Source of the DNA: Incurvaria masculella
Lineage: Eukaryota > Arthropoda > Insecta > Lepidoptera > Incurvariidae
Reading direction: 5' to 3'
Length of the DNA: 64,000 bases
Assembly: GCA_946894095.1 (NCBI GenBank)
Contig: OX335650.1
Coordinates: 7,130,001 to 7,194,000, forward strand
Numbering within the stretch: position 1 is the stretch's first letter; each line of letters opens with the position of its first letter. The notes below the pieces were generated by a model. The model ran no database searches and had not been told where the DNA came from. It saw nothing but the letters and a program-made list of their open reading frames with translations. This document shows, piece after piece, positions 9,894 through 21,898 of this stretch. The position numbers and the translations under genes are program-made.

Positions 9894-12094
9894 GTACCAG
9901 CGCGGCCGGTATCTATCTAGGAGGCTGCGACTAGATGCATAGCCGTTGCATCGGGCACCTCAAGGCTCGCGCGTGCGCGTGACTGCACGCGCGCGCGCCG
10001 CGTTTCGAGTGAAGGGGACTCAGTGGCGCGGCTAATACGCCTTGCTAGCTTGACTAACCCGTTACCACAAAGTATGAAGGGCTATAGCTTAGCTTATGTG
10101 TACACCGTGCAAGCGACATCTGATCAGATTTGGCGCACCCGCTGCACTTTCAATCGTTTCATCCACGAAATAAGCGGTATTTTGTTCCATCTATGTTTTC
10201 TTTATTTGAAAAGCCTGTATGGTTTGGCTGCTCTGAGGGCCAAAGGTGCTCCGAAAAGCCAAATACACCTAGGGACAGTAATTCGTTAATGAAAATTAAC
10301 AATAGCGTTGACAGCACGGGCTCCATCTCGGCACCAGCCCCCATCGGGAAGTCGTCCGGTGATGTATCTATAGGGCATAGAAATAATACGCGTTTTATTT
10401 ACCGGAGACTTGAAAATATGTATTCGCACAAGTGAAAGATTTTATGATTAAATTTGAAAAGCAGAAAACATTGTAATTAATATTTCTGATAGCTATGTAA
10501 TTAGAAATGTTAATTAGAATCTCCAAAACGTAAGTACTGCTATTTTTATTCAATAAAAAATATTAAATTACACAATGCCTTGGCGTCGGACATTTTTTAT
10601 TGTAATATGTATTTTCACCTAGTCTTTTTGTTTCTAATAGATTGAAGTTTAAAAAATATTATATTTTCCATGTGGATTCTCCCTCGTATAGGATATTAAA
10701 AGTTACGGATTTTAATTCAATTTAATGTGAGATCAAAAATGTGATGGTAACAAGCCTACCGCGTAAAGGGAAAGGGACGAAATGCACTTATCAGAAAACG
10801 AAATAAAGTAAGAGAAATAAAGTGATGGGGCGGATATTTGGTATGCAAGGCAAGTCCCGACAACACTATAGGCTACGAACCGTTTAATCTGTCAGTAATG
10901 AGGCGCCCTTTGGTACAAAAATCATAGGTAAATTTATAAATTACTGCGTTCATACAAAACTATGCAAAGCCAGGCTTTTTCAATACTTCAGGAAGAAGTG
11001 TCCGCACTTCTCGTGGTCAGCGGACAATGTCACCGCATCAGCCGTCCGTGTAACGTTTCCTTAAGCCTATAAATGTTCATTCGATGTTCTAGAATGTAGG
11101 TAGTTATATAAAACGCCCAGATCGCTGCGGCCATGGCTATGGATATAAATCTCTGGCAAGGCCTCCCGCGCGTCGTAAACCAGCCCGCTTTGCTGTCGCG
11201 GCAACGTGGCACGTGCGCTTCTGCTCTTCCTATCTCACTGTTTCTTTCGGTAGGTAGTTTCTTTTTTTAAAATTAAATTAACACTCGGCATATGGCATAC
11301 GCCAGGACCTCACACAAGAGGTGTCCGACGACGCCCATGGGCTCATGTCGTACATGAGCGCGTGTACAAGAGGCCAATTCTGTGAACTCCCGAGTTGACA
11401 AATAGGGAGGGTTCTCAGGAGAGTAATCTGGTTTTCTGGTAATCTATCACAGCGCAACAAACGTGGTTGGGATACCAGAAGTTCAATAAATAAATGAAAC
11501 GAAACACGGAATGACTGGTACGAAATTAACATGTATATGCCTCTCCGAATTCAGCGCTACCAGAAATACATATCAATTTCCATAAGCTATCCGTAAATAC
11601 ACCAGAATAGGTGAGAAGTTATTTACTGATGAAATTTACTGCGTGCATTCCGTATGTAAATTATAAGCGCAAGAATTTGCCTCCAGAATGCAGCCCCTGC
11701 CAACAAGTGTAATTCGTTGGGACTAGTGAACAATTTCCCACGGTCTAGCGCAGCATAGCTTTATGCATAGCAATGTGGTGATGTATAACAACGGTCCTTA
11801 TCGCGGCTTGGTGAGCGCGGTAATACCAGTAATACTAGAACATGTGTGGTGAATGAGAAGTATGTGTCGCCAGCTCCGCACGTCATCGCTCGCGCGGCAT
11901 TGAGCCAGATCAAGGTCAATGACGCTGCGATAATCATTGTAACTGCTCTCTGTATGTTGTCATTAGATATTTTTACAACACTTTCCTGCTTGTTCATCGC
12001 AGGCAGCCGTCGAGACGCAGTTCATCGCAGGCTCGCAAATTGCACTAACATCGCCTAAAATAGCATTCTCTACACGCGGCATCTCTTGACTTCG
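9894..12094. other. Unique sequence with small islands; no gene
   Basis: 9965-10012 is a CG-alternating island (gcgcgcgcgccgcg). 10217-10275 (gctctgagggccaaaggtgctccgaaaagcc) resembles 27868-27905, so it is part of a low-copy repeat. 10440-10760 is very AT-rich. 11281-11345 on the minus strand resembles an FL3 LINE end and is listed separately. No host exon recognised. Confidence 0.4.
11281..11345 (-). pseudogene. FL3 LINE end, very short fragment
   Basis: Here catatggcatacgccagg, then aagaggtgtccgacgacgcc and catgggct, match the same block at 53843-53890 (catatggcgtaagccagg, gaggtgcccggcgacgcc). Only the 3'-terminal part of the LINE is recognisable. Confidence 0.45.
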
Positions 12095-12262
12095 CGATAT
12101 ATTCTGGGAGGTCGTGGCATTTTTCGTCATAAGGTAAATGGCTGAATATGGGTTCACAGGTTAGAGATCAACCCTCTGATGATAAATATGTCGTTGTTCT
12201 GCCCGCGCCAAGTGGTTGCGTTTGCTATATTGGCTATACAAAATAGATGTTGGTATGTACCT
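12095..12262 (+). repeat. Interspersed repeat, pair with 61006-61172
   Basis: This segment and 61006-61172 share cgatatattc..gggaggtc, aaggtaaatggctgaatatg, ggttagaga..ccaaccctct and ccaagtggttgcgtt in the same order, at perhaps 80 percent identity. No TIRs or coding potential are visible. Family unknown. Confidence 0.65.
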
Positions 12263-12383
12263 GCTGATTGATATAGTCACGATAACTACCTTTTCAGACA
12301 CCTTATCTAGGTAACGCTACCTTTTGGCGCAGACAGACCGACAAGTTTAGCTTCAGAGGTTTAATCTTAATCCTGTGAACCCA

Positions 12384-12487
12384 GGCCGTGGTCCGAAATG
12401 CGCTCAAACGCTGACAGCGCGTATTATTTACGCTGTGACAAACTGTGTGAAAAGCTGTCAGCGTTTGAGCGCAATTCGACCGCAGCC
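12384..12487. mobile_element. Short MITE/foldback with 35-bp TIRs
   Basis: The left arm GGCCGTGGTCCGAAATGCGC continues CTCAAACGCTGACAGC. The right arm is its near-perfect reverse complement (GGCTGCGGTCGAATTGCGC.., ending in the same CTCAAACGCTGACAGC). The element is about 104 bp, nearly all stem. The trinucleotide CCA flanks both ends (12381-12383, 12488-12490), which may be a target duplication or chance. Confidence 0.6.
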
Positions 12488-12729
12488 CCAGTGTCAGTCA
12501 TTTACGTTATCGTTACCATTTTTATTGCTACCTCCTAGACTAGTACAGAGGGGCATGTAGGTATATGCTAATCATGTTTTGAATCATCAGTTCCTATAAA
12601 CTGTTTTAGCTTTGCAATGAAACTCTACAAGTAACACGATAAGAAATAAATAATGAGTAATGTATTTCGAAGCCTGCCCGTTTAATGAAAATATCGAAGT
12701 GGCAGGCATTAAGCACGTATACAGAAAGG

Positions 12730-13009
12730 TCGGACGGTGCTGAGCCTTGTCGGAACGTCCAGCTGTTCGTACAGAATTGCTTACGTGCCCATGGTATGAG
12801 CGCATCATATAACACCTTTTGCTGGTACACTTGCTGGTTGACTTTGACGCCCTTCTCGATAAACAATTTTATTATACGATCGAAAATTTATTATCAAATT
12901 AAATTTTTTTCCCGCTCTTTTCGCCCACTTAAAAAATGGAACCAATTGACTTGATAATTTTGAAAATGGAAGCAGTGTGAAGTTAGCACAGTCCCCGGGA
13001 CGGACCCTG
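12730..13009 (-). mobile_element. Internally deleted mariner-like element, copy 2
   Basis: The minus strand encodes part of a Tc1/mariner transposase (FIEKGVKVNQQVYQQKVLYD, then DALIPWARKQF) matching the longer copy at 59075-60361. Downstream in + coordinates it jumps to the shared terminal region (ttatcaaattaaa, cgcccacttaaaaa, gtgaagttagcaca) and ends ggaccctg followed by TA at 13010-13011. The first two thirds of the gene and the other TIR are missing, so this copy cannot move by itself. Confidence 0.8.
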
Positions 13010-14454
13010 TATTTTGTTGTAAATGTAATGGCTGTATTTTGTTATGCATTTCATCATGTTAACTATCTACATACGTGGATGATGAGAAATTAAGAAAACA
13101 GAGAATGACAATTGCGTGCAATATAAAAATATTTTTTGTAATCGTAAAAAAATATATCGTCTTCTTGCCGTTTGTTTGCTGTGATTATTGATTTGGGCAA
13201 ATGTTCAAATATGATAAATCTAAATATAATCCTACCACAGTGTTAATGCACTCGCAGGCAGCGCGAAGATAGTCATTTTACACTTGCTTTCTTGATGCTG
13301 TGAGATCTCTACGACACATCGGTAGATATGTGCGTACCTCATCTAACGACGTGGCACCATATAGTCGTCTTAATTTGGTCTTTATAAGAATTCTCTTGCA
13401 ATCACAATGGCTGCTGAAGATGTGTCCACACGTGTAGAATTATGACGGCTGCTGTGGTCTCGCTTGTACTTACTCGAGAAGTCCTTTGTTTCGTCAACAC
13501 ACTGCCCTTAGGGACCTGCGTATCGTGCATTATGCTGGAACGTGCGCGGCCTTCGTCAGTGCATGCATTTGCTTGCACCAGTGCACTTAGTATGTGTAGG
13601 TACATATATTTGGAGGCCGCTGCGTTGAGTGGATAGGTTATTAATTTATATGGGAGGACAGGCATTGAAGTTAACTGTGTGATCGATTATTTCATTAATT
13701 TTAATGTATTTGCTACATTTAGTTGTGTTACCAGCTGATCGGTACGCGAATTCGATTAACTCACCGATGATCTCGATGTCTATATATTATATAGTATATT
13801 ATATAGTAGTATGTGAATCGTACAGTTTTGGTAAAAAAAAAGCACTGAGGAATGACCAAAAAAATTCAGCAACCATCAATGCGATTGGCTTAAAAGTACT
13901 TAGCTAGATAAATACTAATAATAGAAAAAAGAGACTGAGCAAATGTACCATTCTTTACCTTTGCGTACCGAAAATCGAACAATGTTTTCATTGCTTTAAC
14001 CCTGATTATTTCTCGAAGCTGACCAATGTTGGATAACAAAAAATACTCAAATTGGAACGGCCGTTTTCAAGTTATTCCCAAACTACTTTTGTACGGGGAG
14101 CACAATTTTCTGATGCTCATAGGACTACACCATCGTCCAGGCGTAAATTTCAATCGAGCACGAAACGAGGCTCTCGTAAAGCGGCAATGTTGCCGGCCGC
14201 TAAAATCTATTATGTCCGCCGTAAACGCGGTCGGTTCCGCAATGATGTCAGCTGCCAAGAGCCGCATCGGCTGCATCGGCCTTGCATCGGCGAGTTGCAG
14301 CGCGCGACCCACGCGCTAGCGGCGCGGCCCTGAGCCGCCGTTCACTTTCCACGTTCAGCGCATTTTGTCTGTCTCGGTAGCCCGGTGGCGCGACGCCTTG
14401 CGGTTCGATAGGCTCGGTGAAGCACCTCTGAGCGCGGTTAGGATCTGAATGGAT
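13010..14454. other. Unique sequence, nothing recognised
   Basis: AT-rich, with an alternating ta/tatatag stretch at 13783-13810. The region 14200-14400 is moderately GC-rich with a gcatcgg repeat (14266-14290). No gene recognised. Confidence 0.4.
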
Positions 14455-14737
14455 GACAATTTTTAACCGTTGAGGCTGGCCGTGGTTCGGATTCCACTGA
14501 AAAACGTAGGTTCCCTTCCTTTGGTAGGATTAATCCCGCCGGGGTTGGTACCATCACATTTAATGAACGATGTTCGAAGCGGCAATGAAAATTGTCCTTG
14601 TTTTCCTTCCAGTTCAATGTAGCCGAGCAATATAAGGAAGGTCCTGGCATGGCACGTAGTTCTCATGTGGTGTGTTAGGCTAATATCTGACGGTCATTTT
14701 GGTATTAACCAACCATGTTCATTTGCATAAAATAATG
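14455..14737 (+). mobile_element. SB-SINE hybrid: 5S-type linker with tail type 1
   Basis: The left end (accgttgaggctggccgtgg) matches the linker following the 5S-like box at 55643 and 16386, not the tRNA head. The shared body follows (ggattaatcccgccgggg, gttcgaagcggcaatg). It ends with tail type 1 (cctggcatggcac, then gttaggctaatatctgacgg). It is therefore an intermediate combination in the modular SINE family. Confidence 0.65.
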
Positions 14738-15744
14738 TCTGCGTACTGCACTGATCCAGCCGTGTATTTTATGTATTCTTGAATTGGTGTGACAAATCAC
14801 CTCCGATGACCTCATATTTACTCCATAACATATAAAGCTCACCATACAAAATCTTTAATACCTACTGATATCACGTATCAAATTTTGTTTCAAACATTAC
14901 CAAACTTATTTTTCGGTCTTCGGGGATGTTAGCCTTCAACGGAACTTTGAACTTGACAAGTTTTTGACGCGTGCCATATTTGTTGTAACAGTTAAACTTA
15001 CCCAGTCCGAGCAAGCGAAATTTTCTAATAATTTGACACCGTTTATTTATTATATATACAAAAGAAAGATATGTTTATTTGAGTCACTGGCTTTTATTAT
15101 TTTTTACTGGCCTCAAATATAATATTGCACATGCGCAAATGGAGCCCTTATCATTATTTAAATAAAACACTAAATAGAACTGCATATTTTTTAAATGCCA
15201 CTAACTGCAGGGCTTTGGCCTCTCTTGACCCTTGGTGATCTTGAGGTAATAGAGCACGTTTAATTGGTTGTTTCCGGCGTCGCCGCATGTCGCATCGCTG
15301 CGCTGTTGTAGGAAACTCGGACATTTTTGTGTTGTAATTTTTATACAGTAAGGACATAAACACTTTTGCAATTCGATTTGATTGGTTCTTTAGACATGAA
15401 TTATGAAAGTGAATCATTCATTGTTCTTCCCTTTTTAATTAGATTCTTCCATTAGGTTGAATAATGTATTTTCGAACGAAAAGACAATGAGTTTTAAAAT
15501 TTCTCAATGCACATAATTTAATATAACGTTAATTTTTCAACCGTTTTTATAAGTGGTATGTTTATGCAGATAAGGACAGAAGTAACCATTGAAGTACCGG
15601 CACTGATGAATGATGCTGCTGAGAAGTGGCATTTATATTGCCATAGAGGAAGAGAAATATTGCTAACGGCATGACCAGTGTTTAGGGATAATAAAAGTCC
15701 ACAGGTGGTGTTGCAATTCACATTTCAGAATACATTAAATAGTA
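14738..15744. other. AT-rich unique sequence, nothing recognised
   Basis: No recognisable coding or repeat structure. Short open frames only. Confidence 0.4.
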
Positions 15745-16060
15745 ATCTATACTAATAATAAATCTGTAAGGGGTGTTCATGGAGTAAGTTGCTTTGTTTT
15801 CTAAGATACTTCGTTAGTAGACTTTATGTATGATACTAACACTAAATTGATGATTTTTAGAAATCAGTTCTGTATGTATGCATGTATGTTCCTCCATAAC
15901 TCTTAAACCTATCATCCGAATTCTATGAAACTTACTCAACATATATGAAAATACACGGGACACAGGATAGGCTATATAATTAAATAGGCTATATATAAAT
16001 ATATAATTCAGTTCCGCTTACGTTAAGATGTAGCTGTCATACAAACCGGAATTCTCCGAC
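15745..16060 (+). repeat. Degenerate tatactaata-type interspersed repeat
   Basis: It starts ctatactaataataaatctg and contains ttcctccataactcttaaac and gaattctatgaaactt, resembling the start and middle of the widespread lepidopteran element whose better copy is at 45073-45328. No clear terminus. A 16-base G run follows at 16089-16104. Confidence 0.4.
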
Positions 16061-16385
16061 TCCCGTTCTGCGGGAGGGCCGCGGCTCTGGGGGGGGGGGG
16101 GGGGCGCTTACTTTTTAATCACTATCTGGCTTTATTTCTTCGTTTACTTCTTCTAAGCCACGCAACGGACTTTTTAATATGGTTTTCATTCCTATAAGGA
16201 GCGATCAACAAGCAAGGATTGCGTATGTAATTTTGAAATATTTAATACAAACCTTAAGAGAAAAATGAAAACTATGTACTGGAAAATTGTAGGTCCAAAA
16301 AGGCCTACAGAAAGCTCCACGATATCATTTAGAGCGATAACTTCGAACCACTCGCCCGACTTATTTGCGTATTTTATCAACGTAT

Positions 16386-16756
16386 AGCAACTCTGGGCGC
16401 AGTCAGTTTCCGGATGGGTTACCGTATTCGATGTTGAAGGTGGCTGTGGTTCGTATTCCTCATAAAACTTCGTAAAAGTAAGGAAGGTGGTAGGGTTAAA
16501 CCCGCCTTTGTTGGTGTTGCATCAATTTCTTTGTAGCAGTGCCAGTGCAGTAAGGGTCTGGCGGCACATGATTTTAAAATTCGCTCCCAAATGTTTACGC
16601 ATCTCGAAATGGGAATATGTCGATGTGTTTCGTTAAATTTGGTAGATTTAGTCCTGGACCAGCCTTTCGGTGGGTTCCTTTTTATCCAGGAAATAATTCA
16701 GACCGAAATCAAGCCAATACGACATTGACCCGAGCGGAGCCGGGTACCGCAGCCAG
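16386..16756 (+). mobile_element. SB-SINE with 5S rRNA-type head, tail type 2
   Basis: The head AGCAACTCTGGGCGCAGTCAG followed by ttccGGATGGGttACCG closely parallels the 5S rRNA internal promoter (A box, intermediate element, box C: agcagcgtcgggcgcggttag, then gatggg.gaccg). The linker (gatgttgaaggtggctgtgg) and part of the shared body (ggtggtagggttaaacccgcc) follow, with an internal deletion that removes gtcgaagcggcaatg. Tail type 2 then runs to gacccgagcggagccgggta and cgcagCCAG, a mutated CTAG end. It is non-coding; the promoter would be internal and Pol III-type. Confidence 0.75.
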
Positions 16757-17139
16757 TCAATATATATATCAGTGATTTTTCTTATTTACAATGGCATTAC
16801 TTAATTTATAGTTAAAATATAACTTTTTCATCGCGCGTGCATAGGAAAACAATTTAAACAAGCTTAGTTTATTGACGGTGAAGTTAATGTGGCAGTGACG
16901 GGAGATGGCGCTGGTTAGTGTGACGTTAGCTATTTATACCTTTTTGTATATATATATATTTGTATTTATGACTGAACTGACGAAATGTAGCAAAAAAATT
17001 GCGGAGGGCATAAATGTGTTTAAACGGAGCTAACCTCAAGTGAAACAGCGCGTGCGCTGCATATTCGTCCGAGCCGCAAGTCTCGCAAATGTAAAACATA
17101 ATGAGCGAATCCCTCGCGTTATATCGCATGAAAACGAAA
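16757..17139. other. AT-rich unique sequence
   Basis: Contains a short (ta)n tract near 16947-16960. Nothing else recognised. Confidence 0.4.
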
Positions 17140-18010
17140 TATTATGCAAGTCGTCCGTCAGGGAAGCGTCGGCGCGGACATGTTGGATGGGCGTTGGGTG
17201 GGGGGGGGGGGGGGGGGGGGTACGCGTCACGGCTCGGCGGCCATGATGCTATCTGCTGTGTCAATTAAAAACGCTGCACCGCCCGTGAAATGCATTGCTT
17301 CCTGCCGCCATCTCCCCGCGACCGGGGCGCGCGCGTTGGCGCAGTCGCCACTCTGGTGATCTCAGCTATGGGGCAAGTTCTGCGCAGGAGCGCACATTTA
17401 GGTCCGAAGAGAGATAACGTAGGAAACGAGGAACATTTTACTCCTACAGGTGTCATCTGAGCTAGGTGGAAGGCGGTCATGTTTACGTTATTGCAAGCGC
17501 CATGCTGTATCTATCTATGTAAATATCTCGAAAGAGCCCGATTCAGAAAACTACCTATTATCCCTCCTCCCCTCCCCCATTTCTCGTGTGAGTTTAGGTC
17601 GGCGCCACAGATGAAAAAAGGTAGGCGACTCCGCCGCGCCGCCGCCGCCCCGCCCGTATAGACAAATGGCGACATTGTGCGCATCGACCGCACGAATGTG
17701 TTCCCGAAATGCGTTTGCCAAGTAAGTTCACACAAACCGTCTGAACTATGCTTGCGTTTGGTATGTACGTTTTAATTTGGGTTATTAGAAAATTAGATAA
17801 GGTACCTCTCTTTCTTTGGCGCCACTGCAACACGCACTTCGGGCGTGAACTCGGCTGAGGCTCGGGCCTTCTCGGGGGCGAGAGATCTAGGTCGCGGGGG
17901 TGTTCCGCCTCCACCCCGCCCCGCCCGGCACCCCACCCCGCACCCCGCGGCGGCGGAGGGACGAGTTCACATACCCCGGCGTTTGGCATTTCCTGATGGA
18001 ACACTTTGTG
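17140..18010. other. Two GC-rich CpG islands with 21-G run
   Basis: 17160-17345 and 17575-18000 are strongly GC-rich. The first includes the longest homopolymer in the window, G at 17200-17220; the second contains gcc-triplet and ccacccc repeats. All open frames here are poly-G/P/A/R artefacts. Confidence 0.55.
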
Positions 18011-18329
18011 CGGTTGCTAGGGCTTATAGGTGATCCGTTGATTTTATGTGGGCGTTTTGTCCGAAGAGTGGGATACATTAAATCTGTCATGCGATGCAAT
18101 TAGATAAACGAATGCGAATTAAAAAAAATATCATTCTGCTAGAAAAAAAATACGCTAGCAAATAGATTCAATTGAGCGGCACGTAGCTTATGGACGCGGC
18201 GACTTGCCTTGCATGACAGACGTCATGGGTTTAAATCTCTCCCTCCCCCCCCCCCCCAATGTTTTTCTCTTTCCCTTTCGGATAAGTTCGTTTCGTCCAA
18301 TGCAAGCTTGTGGTTTCCATGTAAACATG

Positions 18330-18496
18330 TAGTACTTCAAATAGACGTAATAGAAACTAAGAATAACGGAAAGTAGGACTTGTGACGTCATTTTGACACA
18401 TTTTGTATGGACGAAATCTCAAAGTAATGCAAATTGTCGTCACAAAGTAGTACTTTCCGTTATTCTTAGTTTCTGTTACGTCTATTTATCTCAGCC
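18330..18496. mobile_element. FB169 foldback MITE, copy 1
   Basis: The left arm aatagacgtaatagaaacta..agaataacggaaag pairs with the right arm ctttccgttattcttagttt..ctgttacgtctattt over roughly 50 bp. The right end is tatctcagcc followed by TA. The outermost bases of the left arm are decayed. The family is defined by the better copy at 57173-57341. A 13-base C run lies just upstream (18245-18257). Confidence 0.75.
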
Positions 18497-18497
18497 T

Positions 18498-18560
18498 ATG
18501 TGTTAGGGTTATGAGACCGCCCGAGTAGGTACCATCCCATTGGATGAAAATATGGTCGAT
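18498..18560 (+). repeat. SB-SINE body fragment
   Basis: The sequence gttagggttatgagaccgcc, then ggtaccatcccattggatg and atatggtcgata, is the SINE body only, without head or tail. Confidence 0.55.
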
Positions 18561-19192
18561 ACCTAAAGGACTACTACAATTATTGACAAGTTTTCTGGTT
18601 TTACCAACTAAACCCTAAAAAGGATATAATCCATTTGCTTACAACAGTACACAAGATCGGAATTCGGACTCGTATGGGTTACTGCATATTCATGTTAGTT
18701 AACAACTCAATTGCGACAGATATTTGCTCTCGTGAATACCAAAATGTAATTGGGATTTGACCTAAATTCTAATCAAGCGGGCGAACGAATATAACGCTGC
18801 TAATTAAGTTTTGCAAACAATAAAAGCTGTTGCGTCTCTTCCACTGTTTGCCGTCTACAAATATCTGTAGAATGTCGGTAAAATCAGTATGTCATATCCT
18901 GTAACTAGAAAACAGGACTTAAAATGTGATAAAACGTCGATTAAAAAAAAAAGTTGATTTATTTACAAAGACAAACATTCTGTAAAAACGGTATGTCATA
19001 CTCTGATCTAGCTTCACAGATATTTTGTAACTTTTTTAAAAACGTGTCAAAAAAATCCAACCATAAGGCTTCATTTACGCTTATCGTTTTGATATGAAAG
19101 TACTTGTAGACTTTAATTAAAGGTTAATAGCTTCTTTATTTGCTGCTTCTACAGTGCTGATAATAACATAATTATATGTATTTTCCATTCCT
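18561..19192. other. Unique AT-rich sequence
   Basis: Nothing recognised. Confidence 0.4.
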
Positions 19193-19306
19193 CCGAGCAA
19201 TATAAGGAATGTCCTGGCATGGCACCTAGTTCCCATGTGGAGTGTTCGGGTCATATCTGACGGTCAGTTTGGAATTAGCCATCCATGTTTGGTTACATAA
19301 AAAAAT
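19193..19306 (+). repeat. SB-SINE tail type 1 fragment
   Basis: Contains cgagcaatataaggaatgtc, cctggcatggcacctag and tcatatctgacggtcag and ends tggttacataaaaaaat. Only the 3' third of the SINE is present. Confidence 0.6.
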
Positions 19307-19342
19307 CATAAAACGGTTATTGTCACGCGACTCTGACTCTTA

Positions 19343-19500
19343 GCTCCGATTGCACGAAGAGACGGCGGAGTTAATCAATTTTAAAACACGTCACTTTTAG
19401 TGAACCGCATGGAGTTCCTTCCATACTATCCATACAAAGTGAGTGTTTAATCATACGTTGACGTTGATTTTGATTTTTTGTCCTTTCGTGCACTCGGCCC
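19343..19500 (+). mobile_element. HM159 MITE, PIF/Harbinger type, copy 2
   Basis: This 158-bp copy has ends GCTCCGATTGCACGAAGAG and, in reverse, GGGCCGAGTGCACGAAAGG. TTA occurs on both sides (19340-19342, 19501-19503). Same orientation as the copy at 3449. Confidence 0.85.
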
Positions 19501-19960
19501 TTACTGTGGTATCTTTCGAGGCGAGACTTACATATCGTCCGGACAATCGTAGCGGAGAGCTCAAGCACCGTGTGAAACTGAAAGCGTCAACAATTCGGTT
19601 GGAAATGAAGCCACGCCTGCGGCATCCGAGGCGGACGCCTCACCATTGCGCCGCAGGGCCTGTTAGAACCACCGAAAACGGTCGTGCGAGCGCGTGTGTG
19701 CACATTGCTGGCTGGCTGGCTCGAGGCGGCTAGCGGCTAAGCGGCTGCTGAGGTGAGTATCGAGCGCGTGGCGGTGTCGGCGGAGGCGGAGGAGGTGGCG
19801 ACTCGTCACAGATTCGCACTCGACGTAGTTGGGACAGGTCAAGGTGTCGAGATTGCGCGCTATTCTGCTCCGCGCCCGGCCGCCTCCGCCGCGCGCCGCT
19901 TCGAGTGGCGCGGTCTTTTTTGTCTGTTGACAATTGGCACGAAGCAGGTTCCGCACAATA
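19501..19960. other. GC-rich CpG-dense island
   Basis: 19600-19940 is GC-rich, with ctggctggctgg and ggcggaggcggagg motifs. No gene recognised. Confidence 0.5.
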
Positions 19961-20259
19961 GCTCGCTCCGCTTTATCTTCACTGCTTCAAGGCGGAAACA
20001 CGACACAGAAAGTTGCCATAGTTAAGAGTCAAGAGTCGCGTGGTGAACATCGATTTCTGCATGGAAAATGCCTGTTTTTATTACTTTCCGCGCTGCAGAA
20101 ACATGAAATAAAAAAAAGAATCTACAATTTGTAAAGAACATTAAATTCTGTACTTTTGGATTCGTTTCATATCAAAACAATGACTGGTTCTTAAGACAAT
20201 TTTATTTTTCTGTTAGAACATTTTGAATTTTCTTTCCTTTTACCTACACTATCCTTTTT

Positions 20260-20558
20260 AGGGTTTCGTACCCAAAGGGTGAAAACGGAACCCTATTACT
20301 AAGCCTCCGCTGTCCGTCCGTCCGTCCGTCCGTCCGTCTTTCACAGGGCTGTATCTCATGAACCGTAATAGGTAGGTATCTGAAATTTTCACAGAGTGTG
20401 TATTTATTTTGCCGCTATAGCAACAAAAAGGTAAAATAAAAAATATATGAAAATTCAAAGGGGGCCCTATACAAAAAACGTGATGTTTTGGTGTTAAATC
20501 TTGTACGATGGTACGGAACCCTTCGTGTGCGAGTCCGACTCGCACTTGGCCGGTTTTT
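20260..20558 (-). repeat. L280 repeat, copy 1
   Basis: In + coordinates it starts gggtttcgtacccaaagggt, continues gaaccctattactaagcc and a (gtcc)n tract, then atgaaccgtaataggtag, and ends with the palindromic gtgcgagtccgactcgcac and ggccgg plus a T run. The outer ggttccgtacc/ggtacggaacc blocks are inverted relative to each other. The element is widespread in Lepidoptera and non-coding; open frames in it are incidental. Confidence 0.85.
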
Positions 20559-21769
20559 TACCTATCCTAATAGGTAGTTACAAAATATACATAATACATA
20601 CTAGATTGGTGGTTTAGAGATCAGAGTATGACATATATTTTCTACAAAATATGTGTCTTTGTGAACTTAACAATATTTTTTAAATCGACGGTGTTTCAAT
20701 ATTTCAAAGTTAGAGTATTTTATAAATCAACATACGAGCTGTATAGTGTTGTCTGTGGTATCGTAGGATTAGAGCCGCCTCTCTCGGGTCTCTTCCTTCT
20801 CATCCTAGATCGAATTGTGCATGCGAATGCTTCATTTCGAAAACCCCGTAAAAATAATGTTGATCCCACTTCCCAGCTTACTATGTAATGGGGTATTGTT
20901 CCGCTTTCCATGCCTAAAAACCCGAGTTCCTTCCACCCTCGCAGGCCTCTTATGTCCCGAACAATGGAAGTACGCATGCGTTAGTAGGCGATGTTTTGAA
21001 ATGTGACTGAGACTTCGCCAAAGTCACCTTGTCTGGTTCGATCTTTAGCAAACGTTGACTCTGCATCTTGCCATCCATGGCTAAGTCAATGTTTTTCGAC
21101 ATTGGCTCACGTTGTATTGTTTTCGATGCATAGTTTTTTAGGGTTCCGTGGGTGAAAGTGGGAATGTATACATGCGTTGCAGTCAAAAAATACCAAGTAG
21201 ACGAACCTATAAGAAGAGTTGTCAAAAAATAATGTCATATAGGATACATACATTAAAGAAAATACCACATATTACTATATGAGTATAGATTAATTTCTCC
21301 TGACTTCTGCAAATGTCAGATTTTTTCTCAGGACTTCTATAATTTCGAAATGGCAACCACCAGTACTGAGGTCTCTGTTATTTGTGTAGTAATTTAGTCA
21401 TAATTTACGCTTGAAACTCTTTTTCACAGTTTCTTCGTTTTTATTGAATAACCTCCCAATTCGGTGAATTCAACACACAATTCCACGTACTTATTTCTCG
21501 TGTCTCGGTTGACGCCTTATTGTTATATGAAATGTTTTCGTACATCAAAAGGAACCTAAGATAGATTTATCCCCGTTCCAAATTGTATTGTGCTTAGGGT
21601 GTCTTAGGCGGAGCTGGCGTGTGTGAGGAACTGTGGAGAGAGGGGTGAGGGGAGCAGTATAGTGCCGCGGCCATGATGCTGGAGTAATCTATCGAAGACT
21701 GCTCTTCGCGGCTCGACAAATACAGTCCAAAGGGCATAACACCGACAAGCCAGAACATCTGGCCACCAG
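20559..21769. other. Unique sequence, nothing recognised
   Basis: AT-rich with no coding similarity. 21600-21700 is GC-rich and purine-rich (gagagaggggtgagggg). Confidence 0.4.
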
Positions 21770-21850
21770 AATCGGTTCAACGCTTTAGGCGTGAAACGCG
21801 ACAGGCAGACGGACATAGCTACTTTCGCCTTTATAATATTAGTAAGAATT
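21770..21850 (-). repeat. tatactaata-type repeat end, minus orientation
   Basis: The sequence ggttcaacgctttaggcgtg..gacaggcagacggacat..tttataatattagtaag is the reverse complement of the common lepidopteran element start (ctactaatattataaa..cgcctaaa). It matches the opposite strand of the element at 45073. Confidence 0.55.
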
Positions 21851-21898
21851 ATAGATACACTTTTGGAGACCGATTGACCGTCAGCGTTGTGTAAGGAT

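Noticed and set aside
12381..12490. CCA target duplication for the 104-bp foldback
   Set aside because: Three bases can match by chance and no second copy is available, so the superfamily was not assigned.
16386..16424. Possible 5S rRNA gene
   Set aside because: Only the internal-promoter portion matches; the 5' ~45 and 3' ~25 bases of 5S rRNA are missing and a SINE body follows.
20258..20545. Open frame starting MRVGLAHEGFRTIV, recurring near 42152 and 44671
   Set aside because: This is the translation of the L280 repeat. The recurrence reflects repeat copies, not a gene family, and the GGAC tract breaks frame freely between copies.
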